DNA of 64,000 nucleotides from CAJQQY01 sp964564545 (lineage in GTDB: Bacteria > Bacteroidota > Bacteroidia > Chitinophagales > Saprospiraceae). Positions 36,215-45,317 of the stretch are shown here, in pieces. A program made the translations under genes and the position numbers. Location of the stretch: positions 124,001 to 188,000 of the forward strand of contig CAZMBP010000028.1 in the NCBI GenBank assembly GCA_964564545.1. Direction: 5' to 3'. Position 1 is the stretch's first letter. Each line of letters begins with the position of its first letter. The notes below the pieces were generated by a model. The model had not been told where the DNA came from. It searched no databases and was given only the letters and a program-made list of their open reading frames with translations.

Positions 36215-36943
36215 TTAATCTATATATTCAATTTTATGCAAAAAACGGAATCCCACAGATACTTCAAATACTAAATTTCTGATATTTCGTTCCTGAAAAC
36301 TACGAGCTACAGGAGTTCCATTTTGGTAAATAGTTCCATTAAATGCTCCCTGTCGATATTGATCTGCAAAATCAGGACTGATGGTAAATTCAATAATTCC
36401 ACTTACGTATTCTGTAAATGGAAATTGCACTCCTCCTCCTAAAGTTGCGCCATAAGTTATATCCCTAACCGCTTCATTGAATGGGTAAAGTGGCGCTCCA
36501 AAAAACGCATTTTGATCTTCATATTCATCCAAATTAGTTCCAACATTATAATCTCCTCGAATTCCAAAAAGATAATAGAAACTATAGTCTCCCATATCTT
36601 TAAAGTTATTTTTAAATCCTAAAACTAACGAGACATTTTCAAACTTAAACCTTCTTGTAACAACCGTCACATTATTACTTCCAAAGTTTCGAAATTGTAC
36701 ATTTCGCCATGCACTCCCTTTTACATGGTAACCTAGCTGAGCATAAAGTCCATAAGAATGAATATCCGAAACTGATTCCATAGACACCGCTCCATGATAT
36801 GAGAAAAGTGGATCTTGCTCAAAATTTCCCCATTTTTGAGTTCCGATGGTCAAGCCTCCTTTTACAGTATAGGCTCTACTCTGTGCCATCAAATTTCCCA
36901 AAAGGAATATCATAGTAATAAAAAGTAGTACAATTTTTTTCAT
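36215..36943 (-). CDS. Outer-membrane beta-barrel protein, function unknown
   Basis: 242 residues with a signal peptide (about 1-20, GNLMAQ) and alternating beta-strands such as YGLYAQLGYHVKG, FENVSLVLGFKNN and NLVFEVSVGFRFL, ending in a short polar tail. Size and strand pattern fit a small 8-10-stranded outer-membrane barrel. No family was recognised with certainty. It lies upstream of pheS on the same strand but is separated from it by a terminator-like hairpin. Confidence 0.7.
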   Translation of the reverse strand: MKKIVLLFITMIFLLGNLMAQSRAYTVKGGLTIGTQKWGNFEQDPLFSYHGAVSMESVSDIHSYGLYAQLGYHVKGSAWRNVQFRNFGSNNVTVVTRRFKFENVSLVLGFKNNFKDMGDYSFYYLFGIRGDYNVGTNLDEYEDQNAFFGAPLYPFNEAVRDITYGATLGGGVQFPFTEYVSGIIEFTISPDFADQYRQGAFNGTIYQNGTPVARSFQERNIRNLVFEVSVGFRFLHKIEYID

Positions 36944-37000
36944 CTCTATTTTTGTATTTTTGTATTTTTTTTAAAATTTAATCGATGTTCTAAAAATTTT

Positions 37001-37033
37001 AGTCCTTCCAGATTTAAAAAATCTAGAAGGACT
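37001..37033 (-). terminator. Intrinsic terminator of the LysM glucosaminidase gene
   Basis: AGTCCTTC.AGATT / AATCT.GAAGGACT (one mismatch, 7-base loop), 27 bases past the stop. Confidence 0.7.
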
Positions 37034-37059
37034 TTCGGTTTATTCTTTTAATCAAAAAA

Positions 37060-38283
37060 TTATTTCACTCTCAATCTTTGCCCTACACTAATCTCATTCG
37101 TCGTTAATTCATTTAATTTTTTCAAATAATCCACCGTAATATCATAACGTAATGCTAAACTATATAAAGTATCTCCTTTTATTACTAGGTGATAAACTTC
37201 AACTAGATCTTCTTCAAATAAAAAATCATCTTCATCCTCCACATTTGTATTAGTAGGAATTGCATCTTCGATAATTTCATTTCCATTATCATCGATTTCT
37301 GCTTCTCTTAATTTAGGTGATTTTCCTTTTTTCACTCTACAACCTCTAATTTTCACTTTTGCTCCAATAGCAGGTTGAGTTCCTTTTTTCATTCTATTTT
37401 TCCGATATATTTGACTCAACCGAATTCCATATTTTTGAGCTAGTTGATACATCGTTTCACCTTTTTGTACAAAATGATATTTTTCTCGGCCTCTCCAACT
37501 TCTCCGCTTTTTTTGTAAATAAACTTTTTCTCCTTGCTCTAATTGTTTCCCTCCTGAACCGAGTCGTTCATTGTATTTCAAAATACATTTCAATTTTACA
37601 TCATATTGACTAGCAATTTGACTTGGAGTCTGATTTTCTGCGGCATAGACCATTCTCAAATCATTATTTCGTGCAATTGCTCCAGACGATGCAACAATTA
37701 AAGTCGGATCTTCTACATCTGTACCAACACCTTCAATTGCCATTTTATCATATTTGAATAATTCATATCTCTGTATGATATTAATCAAAAGAGAAGCATA
37801 CCTGGGGTTCGTAGCGTAACCGGCAGTTTTCAAACCATGTGCCCATGACTCAAAATCTTGCGGGTTCAAATCTGTAAATAAAAATCGATATCGAGGTTTT
37901 CCCAAAAATTCAGAATGTCCATAAAATGAACGCTTGGCACTATCATATTTTCGGAAACAAGACTTGATCAGATTTCCATATTCATCATAATCATCATCTT
38001 CGTGTGCATGAGTTTCACCATTCCAATTGCTTCCGCATTTAATTCCAAAATGATTATTGGACTTGCGAGCCAATTCACTTCGGCCTGCATTACTTTCCAA
38101 AATCGCTTGAGCTAATTTGATACTAGCAGGCACTCCTGCTCGAATCATTTCTTCCATCGCCACATCTCTGTAACGTTCGATATATCGAAGTACTACCCAA
38201 TCTTGATCTAAACTTTGCTCTTGGCCACAAGCAAATTGTGAAAGTATTGTTATAAAAATCATTAAAAAACTAGTTCTCATCAT
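37060..38283 (-). CDS. Glucosaminidase (GH73-like) with three LysM repeats
   Basis: A 407-residue exported peptidoglycan hydrolase. After the signal peptide (about 1-20; SQFAC could be a lipobox) the glucosaminidase domain runs to about residue 175, with the likely catalytic E63 in AQAILESNAGRSELA and NNHFGIKC, GYATNPRYASLLINII. Three LysM modules follow: VYAAENQTPSQIASQYD, HFVQKGETMYQLAQKYG and YHLVIKGDTLYSLALRYD. Basic patches lie between them. It probably cuts between GlcNAc and MurNAc during growth or separation. Confidence 0.9.
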   Translation of the reverse strand: MMRTSFLMIFITILSQFACGQEQSLDQDWVVLRYIERYRDVAMEEMIRAGVPASIKLAQAILESNAGRSELARKSNNHFGIKCGSNWNGETHAHEDDDYDEYGNLIKSCFRKYDSAKRSFYGHSEFLGKPRYRFLFTDLNPQDFESWAHGLKTAGYATNPRYASLLINIIQRYELFKYDKMAIEGVGTDVEDPTLIVASSGAIARNNDLRMVYAAENQTPSQIASQYDVKLKCILKYNERLGSGGKQLEQGEKVYLQKKRRSWRGREKYHFVQKGETMYQLAQKYGIRLSQIYRKNRMKKGTQPAIGAKVKIRGCRVKKGKSPKLREAEIDDNGNEIIEDAIPTNTNVEDEDDFLFEEDLVEVYHLVIKGDTLYSLALRYDITVDYLKKLNELTTNEISVGQRLRVK

Positions 38284-38466
38284 GGCGCATTTCTTTTTAG
38301 TGTGAAAAGTATATCGGTCTTGAGATGTTATTAAACAACTTCTATTTATTAATTTTGCAAAATAAACTTCGCTTCAAATTAAATCAAAATTAATATTTCG
38401 ATTTGATTTTTACTTTTTAAAAGTAAAATTGGCGAGGATAAAACGTTTTTTAAAATTCAAACACTT

Positions 38467-39498
38467 ATGAAAAAAATCCTATTTATCGTTTTTTTAACTT
38501 TCGTAGGCTTTATTTTTTCTTGTAAAAATACAAACTCCTCTGAAAGCACCCAACAAACAGAATCTAATTCTTCGGAGGGCGAAGCTACCGAAAATACAAC
38601 AAATCCTTCAACTCAGGAAAAAGCACCCACTATTTTATATGCTTGGGTCGATAAATTACGTATTCGTGAACAACCGACGACTAAAAGTAAGATCGTTGTC
38701 GAAGTGAAGGAAGGAACTTCATTTACCTATCTGAATGAAAAAACAGATTACAAAGAGAGAATTAATTTACGTGGAACACTTTTCAATGAACCTTGGCTAA
38801 AAATAAAAACTCAGGAAGGTCAAGAAGGATGGGTTTATGGTGGTGCGGTGAAATTTTATGAGCCTGTGGTAGATGCGAATCCGAGTCCTTATGATGAATG
38901 TTTTGAATTATGGAAAAGCGGAACTTGGGAAAAATTCAATACCTGTTTTCAAAAAGTAAGGGCTAAGCAATTGAAAAAAGATGCTCGATATGTTTCAGAA
39001 AGTAATGAAAAAATTACGCTTACCTTATTGACTGGCAAAGAAATAGAATTCAAAAACGATACTCTTGACACTCATGCGAATGATGGATTTATCCAAAAAA
39101 ATTATTTAGAATATCTTCCTAAGGTTGGTTTTTTTGTTTTCCAAAATAATTATTACGAAGGTGGAAATTACTCATTAGTTAATGACAAATCTGGAAAAGA
39201 GACTATCATTGAGGGATTCCCAAAGTTGTCTCCTGATGCCAAACATTTGATTACAAGTAGTCAGGATTTAGAGGCGGGTTTCGTTTTTAATGGAATTCAA
39301 ATTTTCGGTTTCCCGAATGGTCGTTTTGAAAAATTATTGGAAAAAGAATTTGATGATATGGAACCTCACTCTCCAGTATGGATTGATAATAAAACGATTG
39401 AAATTACCATGATGCCTCCAAGTTTTGACAAAGAAATGAAACCTAAGAAGATTAAAGTTATCATGAATGATAATGGGGATTGGGAGATACAAGAATAA
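38467..39498 (+). CDS. Lipoprotein with bacterial SH3 domain
   Basis: 343 residues. A lipoprotein signal ends in GFIFSC (C19), then a Ser/Thr/Glu-rich linker to about 55, and an SH3b domain (about 58-140) with WVDKLRIREQPTTKSKI and GQEGWVYGGAVKFYEP. The remaining 200 residues form a beta-rich region of unknown family with LTLLTGKEIEFKND and SPVWIDNKTIEITMMPPS. SH3b domains often bind cell-wall peptides. Single gene divergent from the glucosaminidase, consistent with a wall-associated role. Confidence 0.75.
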   Translation: MKKILFIVFLTFVGFIFSCKNTNSSESTQQTESNSSEGEATENTTNPSTQEKAPTILYAWVDKLRIREQPTTKSKIVVEVKEGTSFTYLNEKTDYKERINLRGTLFNEPWLKIKTQEGQEGWVYGGAVKFYEPVVDANPSPYDECFELWKSGTWEKFNTCFQKVRAKQLKKDARYVSESNEKITLTLLTGKEIEFKNDTLDTHANDGFIQKNYLEYLPKVGFFVFQNNYYEGGNYSLVNDKSGKETIIEGFPKLSPDAKHLITSSQDLEAGFVFNGIQIFGFPNGRFEKLLEKEFDDMEPHSPVWIDNKTIEITMMPPSFDKEMKPKKIKVIMNDNGDWEIQE

Positions 39499-39504
39499 CT
39501 TTTC

Positions 39505-39606
39505 TTTGCCGCAGATTAGGCTGATTTTTCATTTTAGGTATTACTAGAATAATACATGATGGATGGAATCATATAAATCATAATAATCAGCCTAATCTGC
39601 GGCAAA
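39505..39606. repeat. 22-bp perfect inverted repeat overlapping the end of the GT87-like gene
   Basis: Arms 39505-39526 and 39585-39606 (core GCCGCAGATTAGGCTGAT) are exact reverse complements with a 58-base spacer. The right arm supplies the last residues (FAAD) and stop codon of the minus-strand gene beginning at 40770. Confidence 0.7.
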
Positions 39607-40770
39607 AAATCCTTGCTCAACATTCCACATTTCCCAAATAACTTTCCCCCAAATCGCGATACAAAACACAGCCTTAAACACATAAGGTATCACAAACTCT
39701 TCTCTCAAAAATCTTGGAAATAAATCCGTCGGTGATAACGAAGTAAACACAAAGGCCAAAACCACCAACGCTAAATTCACTCTAGTTTTTTCGCTAAAAA
39801 AATACCAAATCCCTACCCCACTCATTGCAATCACAAAAGTTGGTGACTCCGCTTTGTGATTAAAAATCACCACCCAAATCAAAATCGAGACCAACAATCT
39901 CCAACGGAATTCATAATTCGAATAACTCCTAAATTTCAATAAAGGCAAACAAAACAACATCACTCCTAACAATACAATTACATTTTTAGAAACCTCTAAA
40001 CCAAACCAACTTTGCAACCACCCCATCACCGAATAACCATAAGATGCTGCATGATCTGCGCCCAGCATTCGCCCCCAACTTTCATATAAAAAGATCAACT
40101 GATCAATCCCAACAAATACAGCAGGTAACAATCCTAAAACAATCATCCAAACAGCTGAAGACAAAATAAATTTTCCTTTTTGAGGATAAACTAAAAACAA
40201 AGCAAACGCAACTATCCCAAATATTTTAATGTAAAAAGTCAAAGCAATACAAAGTGTCCCCAACCATATTTTTTCTTTTTCTAAAAAAACAAAAGCTAAA
40301 ATAATTAGTCCTGCTAGCAATCCATTCGACTGCTCATTTTGCAACGAAGTCATTAATTCTAATCCAACAAACAGCAAAATAAATGAATGAATTCTTGACG
40401 AATCTACTCCTTTAAATCGAGTAGGTAATTGAAGTTTATTTATTCCAAATAACAAAACTAAAGCATTCAATAAATTCCAGAAAAACAATCCGATCACATC
40501 TGGCAAAATGGCCAAAGGTGCCATCATCAAAGAAAATGTCGGAGAATATTTGTACAAATCCCAATGCTCTTGAGGATATAAAATGAAGAGATCTTTCCCC
40601 TCAATCAAATGATAAAAGGATTGCTTAAAAATCAAATAGTTATTGTAAGCGGTATATTCTAAATTATTAAATGAGGTAGGATTTCCAAAATAAGATTGCA
40701 ACGTCGCGCCTAGTGTTAACAACATATACACTAGAAAAACAAACCAAGGATTTGCCAAGAATTTTTTCAT
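39592..40770 (-). CDS. GT87-like (DUF2029) membrane glycosyltransferase
   Basis: About 392 residues with nine or ten membrane helices. The first periplasmic loop has LFILYPQEHWDLYKYSPTFS, resembling the acidic loop of GT87/DUF2029 polyprenyl-phosphate-dependent mannosyltransferases, and EQSNGLLAGLIILAFVFLEK follows. Such enzymes add sugars on the outer face of the cytoplasmic membrane. The Met at 40770 (MKKFLANPW) is preferred; the ORF opens at 40815. The final residues come from an intergenic repeat (39585-39606), which may have replaced the original end. Donor and acceptor unknown. Confidence 0.75.
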   Translation of the reverse strand: MKKFLANPWFVFLVYMLLTLGATLQSYFGNPTSFNNLEYTAYNNYLIFKQSFYHLIEGKDLFILYPQEHWDLYKYSPTFSLMMAPLAILPDVIGLFFWNLLNALVLLFGINKLQLPTRFKGVDSSRIHSFILLFVGLELMTSLQNEQSNGLLAGLIILAFVFLEKEKIWLGTLCIALTFYIKIFGIVAFALFLVYPQKGKFILSSAVWMIVLGLLPAVFVGIDQLIFLYESWGRMLGADHAASYGYSVMGWLQSWFGLEVSKNVIVLLGVMLFCLPLLKFRSYSNYEFRWRLLVSILIWVVIFNHKAESPTFVIAMSGVGIWYFFSEKTRVNLALVVLAFVFTSLSPTDLFPRFLREEFVIPYVFKAVFCIAIWGKVIWEMWNVEQGFFAAD

Positions 40771-40820
40771 CAAAAAGAAAATTATCCATAGCAAGAAAAT
40801 GCTAAGAACTAGCAATCTCT

Positions 40821-40845
40821 AACTCCCCTTTAGGGGACAGGGGGT
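40821..40845. repeat. Short C/G-rich palindromic repeat
   Basis: CTCCCC-TTTA-GGGGACAGGGGG lies right after the stop of the Pycsar-family gene. A related unit (TCCCCTCTGGAGGGGA) is at 58931. Probably a REP-type intergenic element. Confidence 0.4.
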
Positions 40846-42081
40846 TTAAGCATTTAGAAAAATCGAAGCCAAGAAGATCAAAACCGTCGCCACAAAACCA
40901 ACCATAAAAATATTATACGAGTGTGTCAAGTAGCGATACTTTTTATCTAAAACTTTTCCTAAAAAATATAAATCACGAGTCATATTTCCATACATCAACT
41001 CCCCTTCTCGAAACATCGCATCCATCGCTTCTTCATATTCTTCCAATTCCAAATTCACAAAATTCCCGAAAAAGACAATATTCTTTTTATAATCTTTTTT
41101 AGGAGTGTCGCCAGTATTGAGTTGAGTAACTTTTGGTCGAACGGCAAGAACTGCAAAAACTAAACTGGTCATTCCCGTAATCAAAAATGTCACCACAGGA
41201 AGTAAAATTTGCGGAGCAGTAGTCGTGATGTCTTGATAAGTCAAAACCGAAATCAATAATGAAATGACAATCGCATTGACACTAATCATTATGTTCGCTT
41301 TGTTGTCAGCGATCATACTTAGATGAATATGACTTCGGTAGCTTGATCGAAAAAAAGTTTGAATTCCGCTACGGGGAACTTTCTTCTCAAGATTTTGATA
41401 TTTGCGTAATTTATTATCCTCATCATCGTGAGGATTTTGAAAGGCTTTAGCTCTTCCTTTTTCTGCAACTTGTTTTTGAGTTAATATATTTTGTGCTAAA
41501 ATTGGTTCGAAACGCACCTTTGCATTCGCTGTATAAAACTTCGCTTCGAGCAATTGGTTCAGTTGCGATTGCTCCCACTCTACCGTTTCTATTTTTTCAC
41601 CTGTGAGAAATTCTTGTTCTAACCTGTTTAAAGGGTTTTTATCAAAAAACTCATTCGCAAAATCAAAAGCAGTAATCGCATCTGCTACAATTTCATCTGC
41701 AGTACTCATTGGTCTTCCTCCTCTCCGAGCATTCAAAATAGCATTAGCCACTTGATCAATCTTCGGTTCAGGATAGTTTTTGTTTTTTAAAAAATTATTG
41801 ACTCGATGGGTACTTTTGATTTCATAATTTCGGAAATCTTCCAAGTATCCTATTCCTTGGAACCACGTTGCTATTTTTGCAATTTCTAAAGTTTCAGGAG
41901 TGGCATTTGCACCTATTGTTTCGACCATATCAGCAATCTGAGCAGTTCGCTGATAGTTATGATATAGCAATTGATTTCCAGCTTTTTCATTAAATGCTTG
42001 GAGAACATATTTTTGCGCAGCTTGCACAATGTCGTTTTGAAAGGACATATTGGAATTTGCTGTTTTTGTAATATCGGTCAA
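40846..42081 (-). CDS. Pycsar-effector-family (DUF5706) membrane protein with degenerate HD domain
   Basis: 411 residues. The N-terminal half resembles an HD phosphohydrolase: H41 in LLYHNYQRTAQIAD and STHRVNNFL fit, but the HD dipeptide is replaced by QG (IATWFQGIGYLED, about 72-83; the norm is FHDIGY). The C-terminal half (about 250-411) is a three-helix membrane region: SMIADNKANIMISVNAIVIS, then VTFLITGMTSLVFAVLAV, then YNIFMVGFVATVLIFLASIF. This arrangement matches the DUF5706 family that contains Pycsar anti-phage effectors, which respond to cyclic pyrimidine nucleotides. No cyclase gene is adjacent. Function here is not established. The start could also be Met12 (42048). Confidence 0.78.
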   Translation of the reverse strand: MTDITKTANSNMSFQNDIVQAAQKYVLQAFNEKAGNQLLYHNYQRTAQIADMVETIGANATPETLEIAKIATWFQGIGYLEDFRNYEIKSTHRVNNFLKNKNYPEPKIDQVANAILNARRGGRPMSTADEIVADAITAFDFANEFFDKNPLNRLEQEFLTGEKIETVEWEQSQLNQLLEAKFYTANAKVRFEPILAQNILTQKQVAEKGRAKAFQNPHDDEDNKLRKYQNLEKKVPRSGIQTFFRSSYRSHIHLSMIADNKANIMISVNAIVISLLISVLTYQDITTTAPQILLPVVTFLITGMTSLVFAVLAVRPKVTQLNTGDTPKKDYKKNIVFFGNFVNLELEEYEEAMDAMFREGELMYGNMTRDLYFLGKVLDKKYRYLTHSYNIFMVGFVATVLIFLASIFLNA

Positions 42082-42136
42082 AATTTAATTATTTTTTTAG
42101 AAACTTGATTGATGCAAATGTAGGGATTTTTGATGG

Positions 42137-42260
42137 AACACGGATGCCGCGGATCAAGCGGGTTTTCGCGGATTTGACGATTATTATATATGAGAAAAAT
42201 CGACTAACCCTTCTAACCGTCAAATCCACTTTCATTCGCCCGATCCGCTGTATCCGTATT
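42137..42260. repeat. Large imperfect inverted repeat abutting the ddl stop
   Basis: Two arms of about 45 bases (42137-42181 and 42216-42260) are complementary with a number of mismatches; shared blocks are GCGGATC and the GGATTTGACG end. It starts one base past the ddl stop codon and lies between ddl and the Pycsar-family gene. Confidence 0.55.
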
Positions 42261-43229
42261 CTATCTTACCAAACATTCCGCAACCACAGCATCCAATACT
42301 TCCTTAATCGTCATTCCTGCACCAACGATTTGCTGCGGAAAAAGACTCTGCTCCGAAAACCCAGGAATCGAATTCGCTTCCAAAAAGTAAAACGTTTTAC
42401 CCATCTTAATATAATCCATTCTCACCATTCCTTTGCCTCCGAGTGCTTGATATATTTCTTTGGAAAGTGCTTGGCATTTGGCGGTATCTCTTTTAGATAA
42501 ATCTGCAGGCGTCACTTCTTGGCTTTCATTTTCATACTTCGCTTGATAATCAAAAAAATCATTTTTGGGAATAATTTCGGTGATTGGCAAAACAATAATT
42601 TCATCACCTTTTCGGAATACTCCATTTGAAAATTCTCGCCCTTTCAAAAATGATTCAATGATTACTTCATCATCAAATTGCATTGCTTTTTCGATGGCAG
42701 GTTTGATTTCTGATTTTTCATTTACTTTAGTTATCCCATAGCTACTTCCATTTTTATTAGGCTTTACAAACTGCGGGAAACCCATTTTTGCAATCTGGTT
42801 CACATTCACTTTTTCTCCTCTTTTAACAAGTTGAGAATCTGCCATTGGTATATTATAACTTTTCAAAAAAGTCTTACAGGCCTGTTTATCAAAAGTCAAA
42901 CTACTCACAAATACATCACAACCTGTGTAAGGTATTCCCATAATTTCCAAATAGCCTTGTAACTTACCATCTTCGGCAGGACTCCCATGAAGCATTAAAA
43001 ATGCGAGGTCGATTTTTACTTTTTTCCCATCTTTCGAAAATGAAAAATCTACTTTACTCAATTTCTTTTTAGAGGAAATTTCAATAAAACTTTTCCCATC
43101 ATAATCAATTAAGTATGGAGTAAATTTTCTTCGATTGAGGTGCTTATGAATTGTTTTTGCACTCTTAAGTGAGATGCCTCTTTCTGCAACAATTCCTCCT
43201 GTAATTATAGCTATGTTTAATTTTTTCAT
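42261..43229 (-). CDS. ddl: D-alanine--D-alanine ligase
   Basis: A 322-residue ATP-grasp enzyme that makes D-Ala-D-Ala for peptidoglycan. GGIVAERGISLKSAKTI carries the first-substrate Glu, LMLHGSPAEDGKLQGYLE is the family's HG..(G)EDG motif, FVKPNKNGSSYGI binds ATP, FDYQAKYE has the active-site Tyr, and YFLEANSIPGFSEQSLFPQQ closes the site. Family enzymes usually have GEDG; here it is AEDG, as in some Bacteroidota. The TPR gene is the next gene upstream on this strand. Confidence 0.95.
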   Translation of the reverse strand: MKKLNIAIITGGIVAERGISLKSAKTIHKHLNRRKFTPYLIDYDGKSFIEISSKKKLSKVDFSFSKDGKKVKIDLAFLMLHGSPAEDGKLQGYLEIMGIPYTGCDVFVSSLTFDKQACKTFLKSYNIPMADSQLVKRGEKVNVNQIAKMGFPQFVKPNKNGSSYGITKVNEKSEIKPAIEKAMQFDDEVIIESFLKGREFSNGVFRKGDEIIVLPITEIIPKNDFFDYQAKYENESQEVTPADLSKRDTAKCQALSKEIYQALGGKGMVRMDYIKMGKTFYFLEANSIPGFSEQSLFPQQIVGAGMTIKEVLDAVVAECLVR

Positions 43230-43304
43230 CGATCGTATTTTGAGAAAATGAAGGTAGGGAAAATGTAAAATAGTTGAGATATTTTTGTGCGTTTTTTTGC
43301 GTTT

Positions 43305-43377
43305 GACTTTTTATGACTATTATGACTTTACGCTGATTAGATTGGTCTTTGAAAAGTCATAATGGTCATAAAAAGTC
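43305..43377. repeat. 25-bp inverted repeat upstream of ddl
   Basis: Arms 43305-43329 and 43353-43377 are complementary except at one position (cores ATTATGACTTT / AAAGTCATAAT), with a 23-base spacer. It lies just beyond the TPR gene's stop, upstream of ddl. Confidence 0.65.
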
Positions 43378-43389
43378 AGCGGCAAAAAT

Positions 43390-44424
43390 CTACTCTGGAG
43401 TCACCTCCTTCCCTACTCGAATCGTTTTTAAATATCGAACGATCCTTTCTTTTTTTTCTTTTGACAAAAAATAAATCAATGTTGGATTTTGTCGCAACTT
43501 AATTTCATAAAGAATAAAATCATCAATCATCCGATGCCGCAAGGATTTTTCCAAAAATTCAAAAATGGGAAAATTATCTTTTCCAGTTTTCATTTTGCTA
43601 AAAGCAATTAAAGCATTGAGCAAACATTCTTTTACTTCGATTGATTCGAGATTCGTACTTGCCAAATGACTCATTTCCTTTCGATAGTTTTCTTCATTTT
43701 GCCAAAGTGCTTTGCAGGCAGCATAGGATTTCCAAGGTTCATGATTAGCTTGGATAGAAACTTGATTGGAGTCTCGATTTTCAATCTTATATTCAGGTTG
43801 AAAAGTATAGTCTTGATAATTCAATTCATTATCTGAAAAAATCGATTGCAAAACTTCAACGACTTTTGGATGATTCCGATTATTCAAATGAGCAGAAATA
43901 ATGTGATCCAGTGCTTCCGTTTTTTTACCCAAATTTTGATAAGCTAATGCCAATCGAGCATGCGCTTCAAAATCAATTGGGTTTAGTTCTATTCCTTTCT
44001 TTGCCCAAAAAACGATATTTTCCATGTCTCCATTTTCCCAATAAAAATTAGCGAACTCATTAATTAATCGAAGTTGGTCAGGTTGTGCTTCAATTGCTTT
44101 GGTATAGAATTTAATAACTTTCCCAGCATTTTCCTTGACAATTGCCTTTTGAGCTTTTTTATAAAATCGTTTAGCTTGTTTATTTAATGAAAAAGCTTGT
44201 TTTTGAATTTCAATGCTATTTTCAGTTTTTATTACAAAATTCCCTTTCTCTACCAACGGATAAGAAATCGCTTCCAATTTCACAGATAAGGAATCCATTT
44301 GATATCGAATAGTCGATTTTTTCATATATTGTACTACCTCTTGAGGCGTGTGCAACTGTTGTGCATTTATTCCAAAAAAAATAATGCAAAAAAGTGGCGT
44401 TAAAAGTGACTTTGAAATATTCAT
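43390..44424 (-). CDS. Secreted TPR-repeat protein, function unknown
   Basis: 344 residues with a signal peptide (about 1-21, MNISKSLLTPLFCIIFFGINA) and tetratricopeptide-like helices between about 85 and 200 (AIVKENAGKVIKFYTKAIEA, WAKKGIELNPIDFEAHARLA, YQNLGKKTEALDHIISAHL). The C-terminal 140 residues are helical without a recognised family. TPRs point to a protein-binding scaffold in the periplasm. The Met at 44424 was chosen because the signal peptide begins there; the ORF opens at 44481. Confidence 0.75.
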   Translation of the reverse strand: MNISKSLLTPLFCIIFFGINAQQLHTPQEVVQYMKKSTIRYQMDSLSVKLEAISYPLVEKGNFVIKTENSIEIQKQAFSLNKQAKRFYKKAQKAIVKENAGKVIKFYTKAIEAQPDQLRLINEFANFYWENGDMENIVFWAKKGIELNPIDFEAHARLALAYQNLGKKTEALDHIISAHLNNRNHPKVVEVLQSIFSDNELNYQDYTFQPEYKIENRDSNQVSIQANHEPWKSYAACKALWQNEENYRKEMSHLASTNLESIEVKECLLNALIAFSKMKTGKDNFPIFEFLEKSLRHRMIDDFILYEIKLRQNPTLIYFLSKEKKERIVRYLKTIRVGKEVTPE

Positions 44425-44632
44425 AGAGTATAAACTAGTAGAAGATGTATTGTAATTAGTGCCTTTCTTTAATTGAAACATATTTCAACAATTAATAATG
44501 CATAAATTATGCTACAATAGGGACATGACGGAGAAAAAACAAGATGTAATTCTACAAAGAGACAATCATATTTTTTGAGACTCTATTTTTTCACTATTCC
44601 CAATTTTAGGGAATTCTAATTTTAAATTTTAT

Positions 44633-45259
44633 ATGGCAAACTTAATTGACCTACTACAAGGACAACTCTCTGAAGGACTCGTGGAGCAATTCGCAAACCA
44701 ACTTGGTGGTGCGGATAAAGAACAAACTGCAAGTGCAACTTCTGGAATCATTTCTATGATTACTTCTGCTTTGGCTAAAAATGCAGCAACGCCTGAAGGA
44801 GCCGGAGCGCTAGCTTCTGCTTTGGATAGAGATCACGATGGAAGTATCTTGGAAGACTTGATGGGATATGCTACTGGTAGCATGCAACAAAAAGAAGGAC
44901 TTAATACTAGCATGTTAAATGGTGCAGGTATTTTGAAACATATTCTTGGTGGAAAGCAATCAAATGCAATTGACGTAATCAGCCAAATGAGTGGATTGCA
45001 ATCTGACAAAACTGGAAACTTGATGGCAATGCTAGCACCTATCGTTTTGGGTATGTTAGGAAAACAAAAACGTCAAAATAACCTTGACCAAGGTGGTTTA
45101 GCTGATATTTTGAATCAAACGATTCAAACTCAATCAACTAAAAGGAAAGAACTTGGTATGATTGGAAAATTCTTAGATCAAGATGGTGACGGTAGTGTGA
45201 TGGATGATTTAGCAAACATGGGAATGAAAATGTTTGGTAACTTCTTGAGAAGAAAATAA
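44633..45259 (+). CDS. DUF937 (YidB-like) protein with two calcium-loop-like motifs
   Basis: A 208-residue cytoplasmic-looking protein of the DUF937 family, with MANLIDLLQGQLSEGLVEQF at the start and an Ala/Gly-rich helical body. Two EF-hand-like loops, LDRDHDGSILEDL (about 66-78) and LDQDGDGSVMDDL (about 181-193), are spaced DxDxDG motifs that could bind calcium. Function of DUF937 proteins is unknown. Monocistronic with a symmetrical terminator. Confidence 0.8.
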   Translation: MANLIDLLQGQLSEGLVEQFANQLGGADKEQTASATSGIISMITSALAKNAATPEGAGALASALDRDHDGSILEDLMGYATGSMQQKEGLNTSMLNGAGILKHILGGKQSNAIDVISQMSGLQSDKTGNLMAMLAPIVLGMLGKQKRQNNLDQGGLADILNQTIQTQSTKRKELGMIGKFLDQDGDGSVMDDLANMGMKMFGNFLRRK

Positions 45260-45274
45260 TACTTAATGACGAAT

Positions 45275-45312
45275 ATCCGTGTCACGGTTTAAAACCATGA
45301 CACGGATTTCCC
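45275..45312. terminator. Palindromic bidirectional terminator
   Basis: Arms 45275-45290 and 45292-45307 (core ATCCGTGTCA) are complementary except at one position, between the convergent DUF937 and DinB-cupin genes. No long T run, so it may also be a REP-type unit. Confidence 0.6.
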
Positions 45313-45317
45313 ATAAT

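Noticed and set aside
40846..42081. Complete Pycsar defence operon
   Set aside because: No pyrimidine cyclase gene is adjacent; ddl and a glycosyltransferase are the neighbours. Only the effector-family protein can be claimed.
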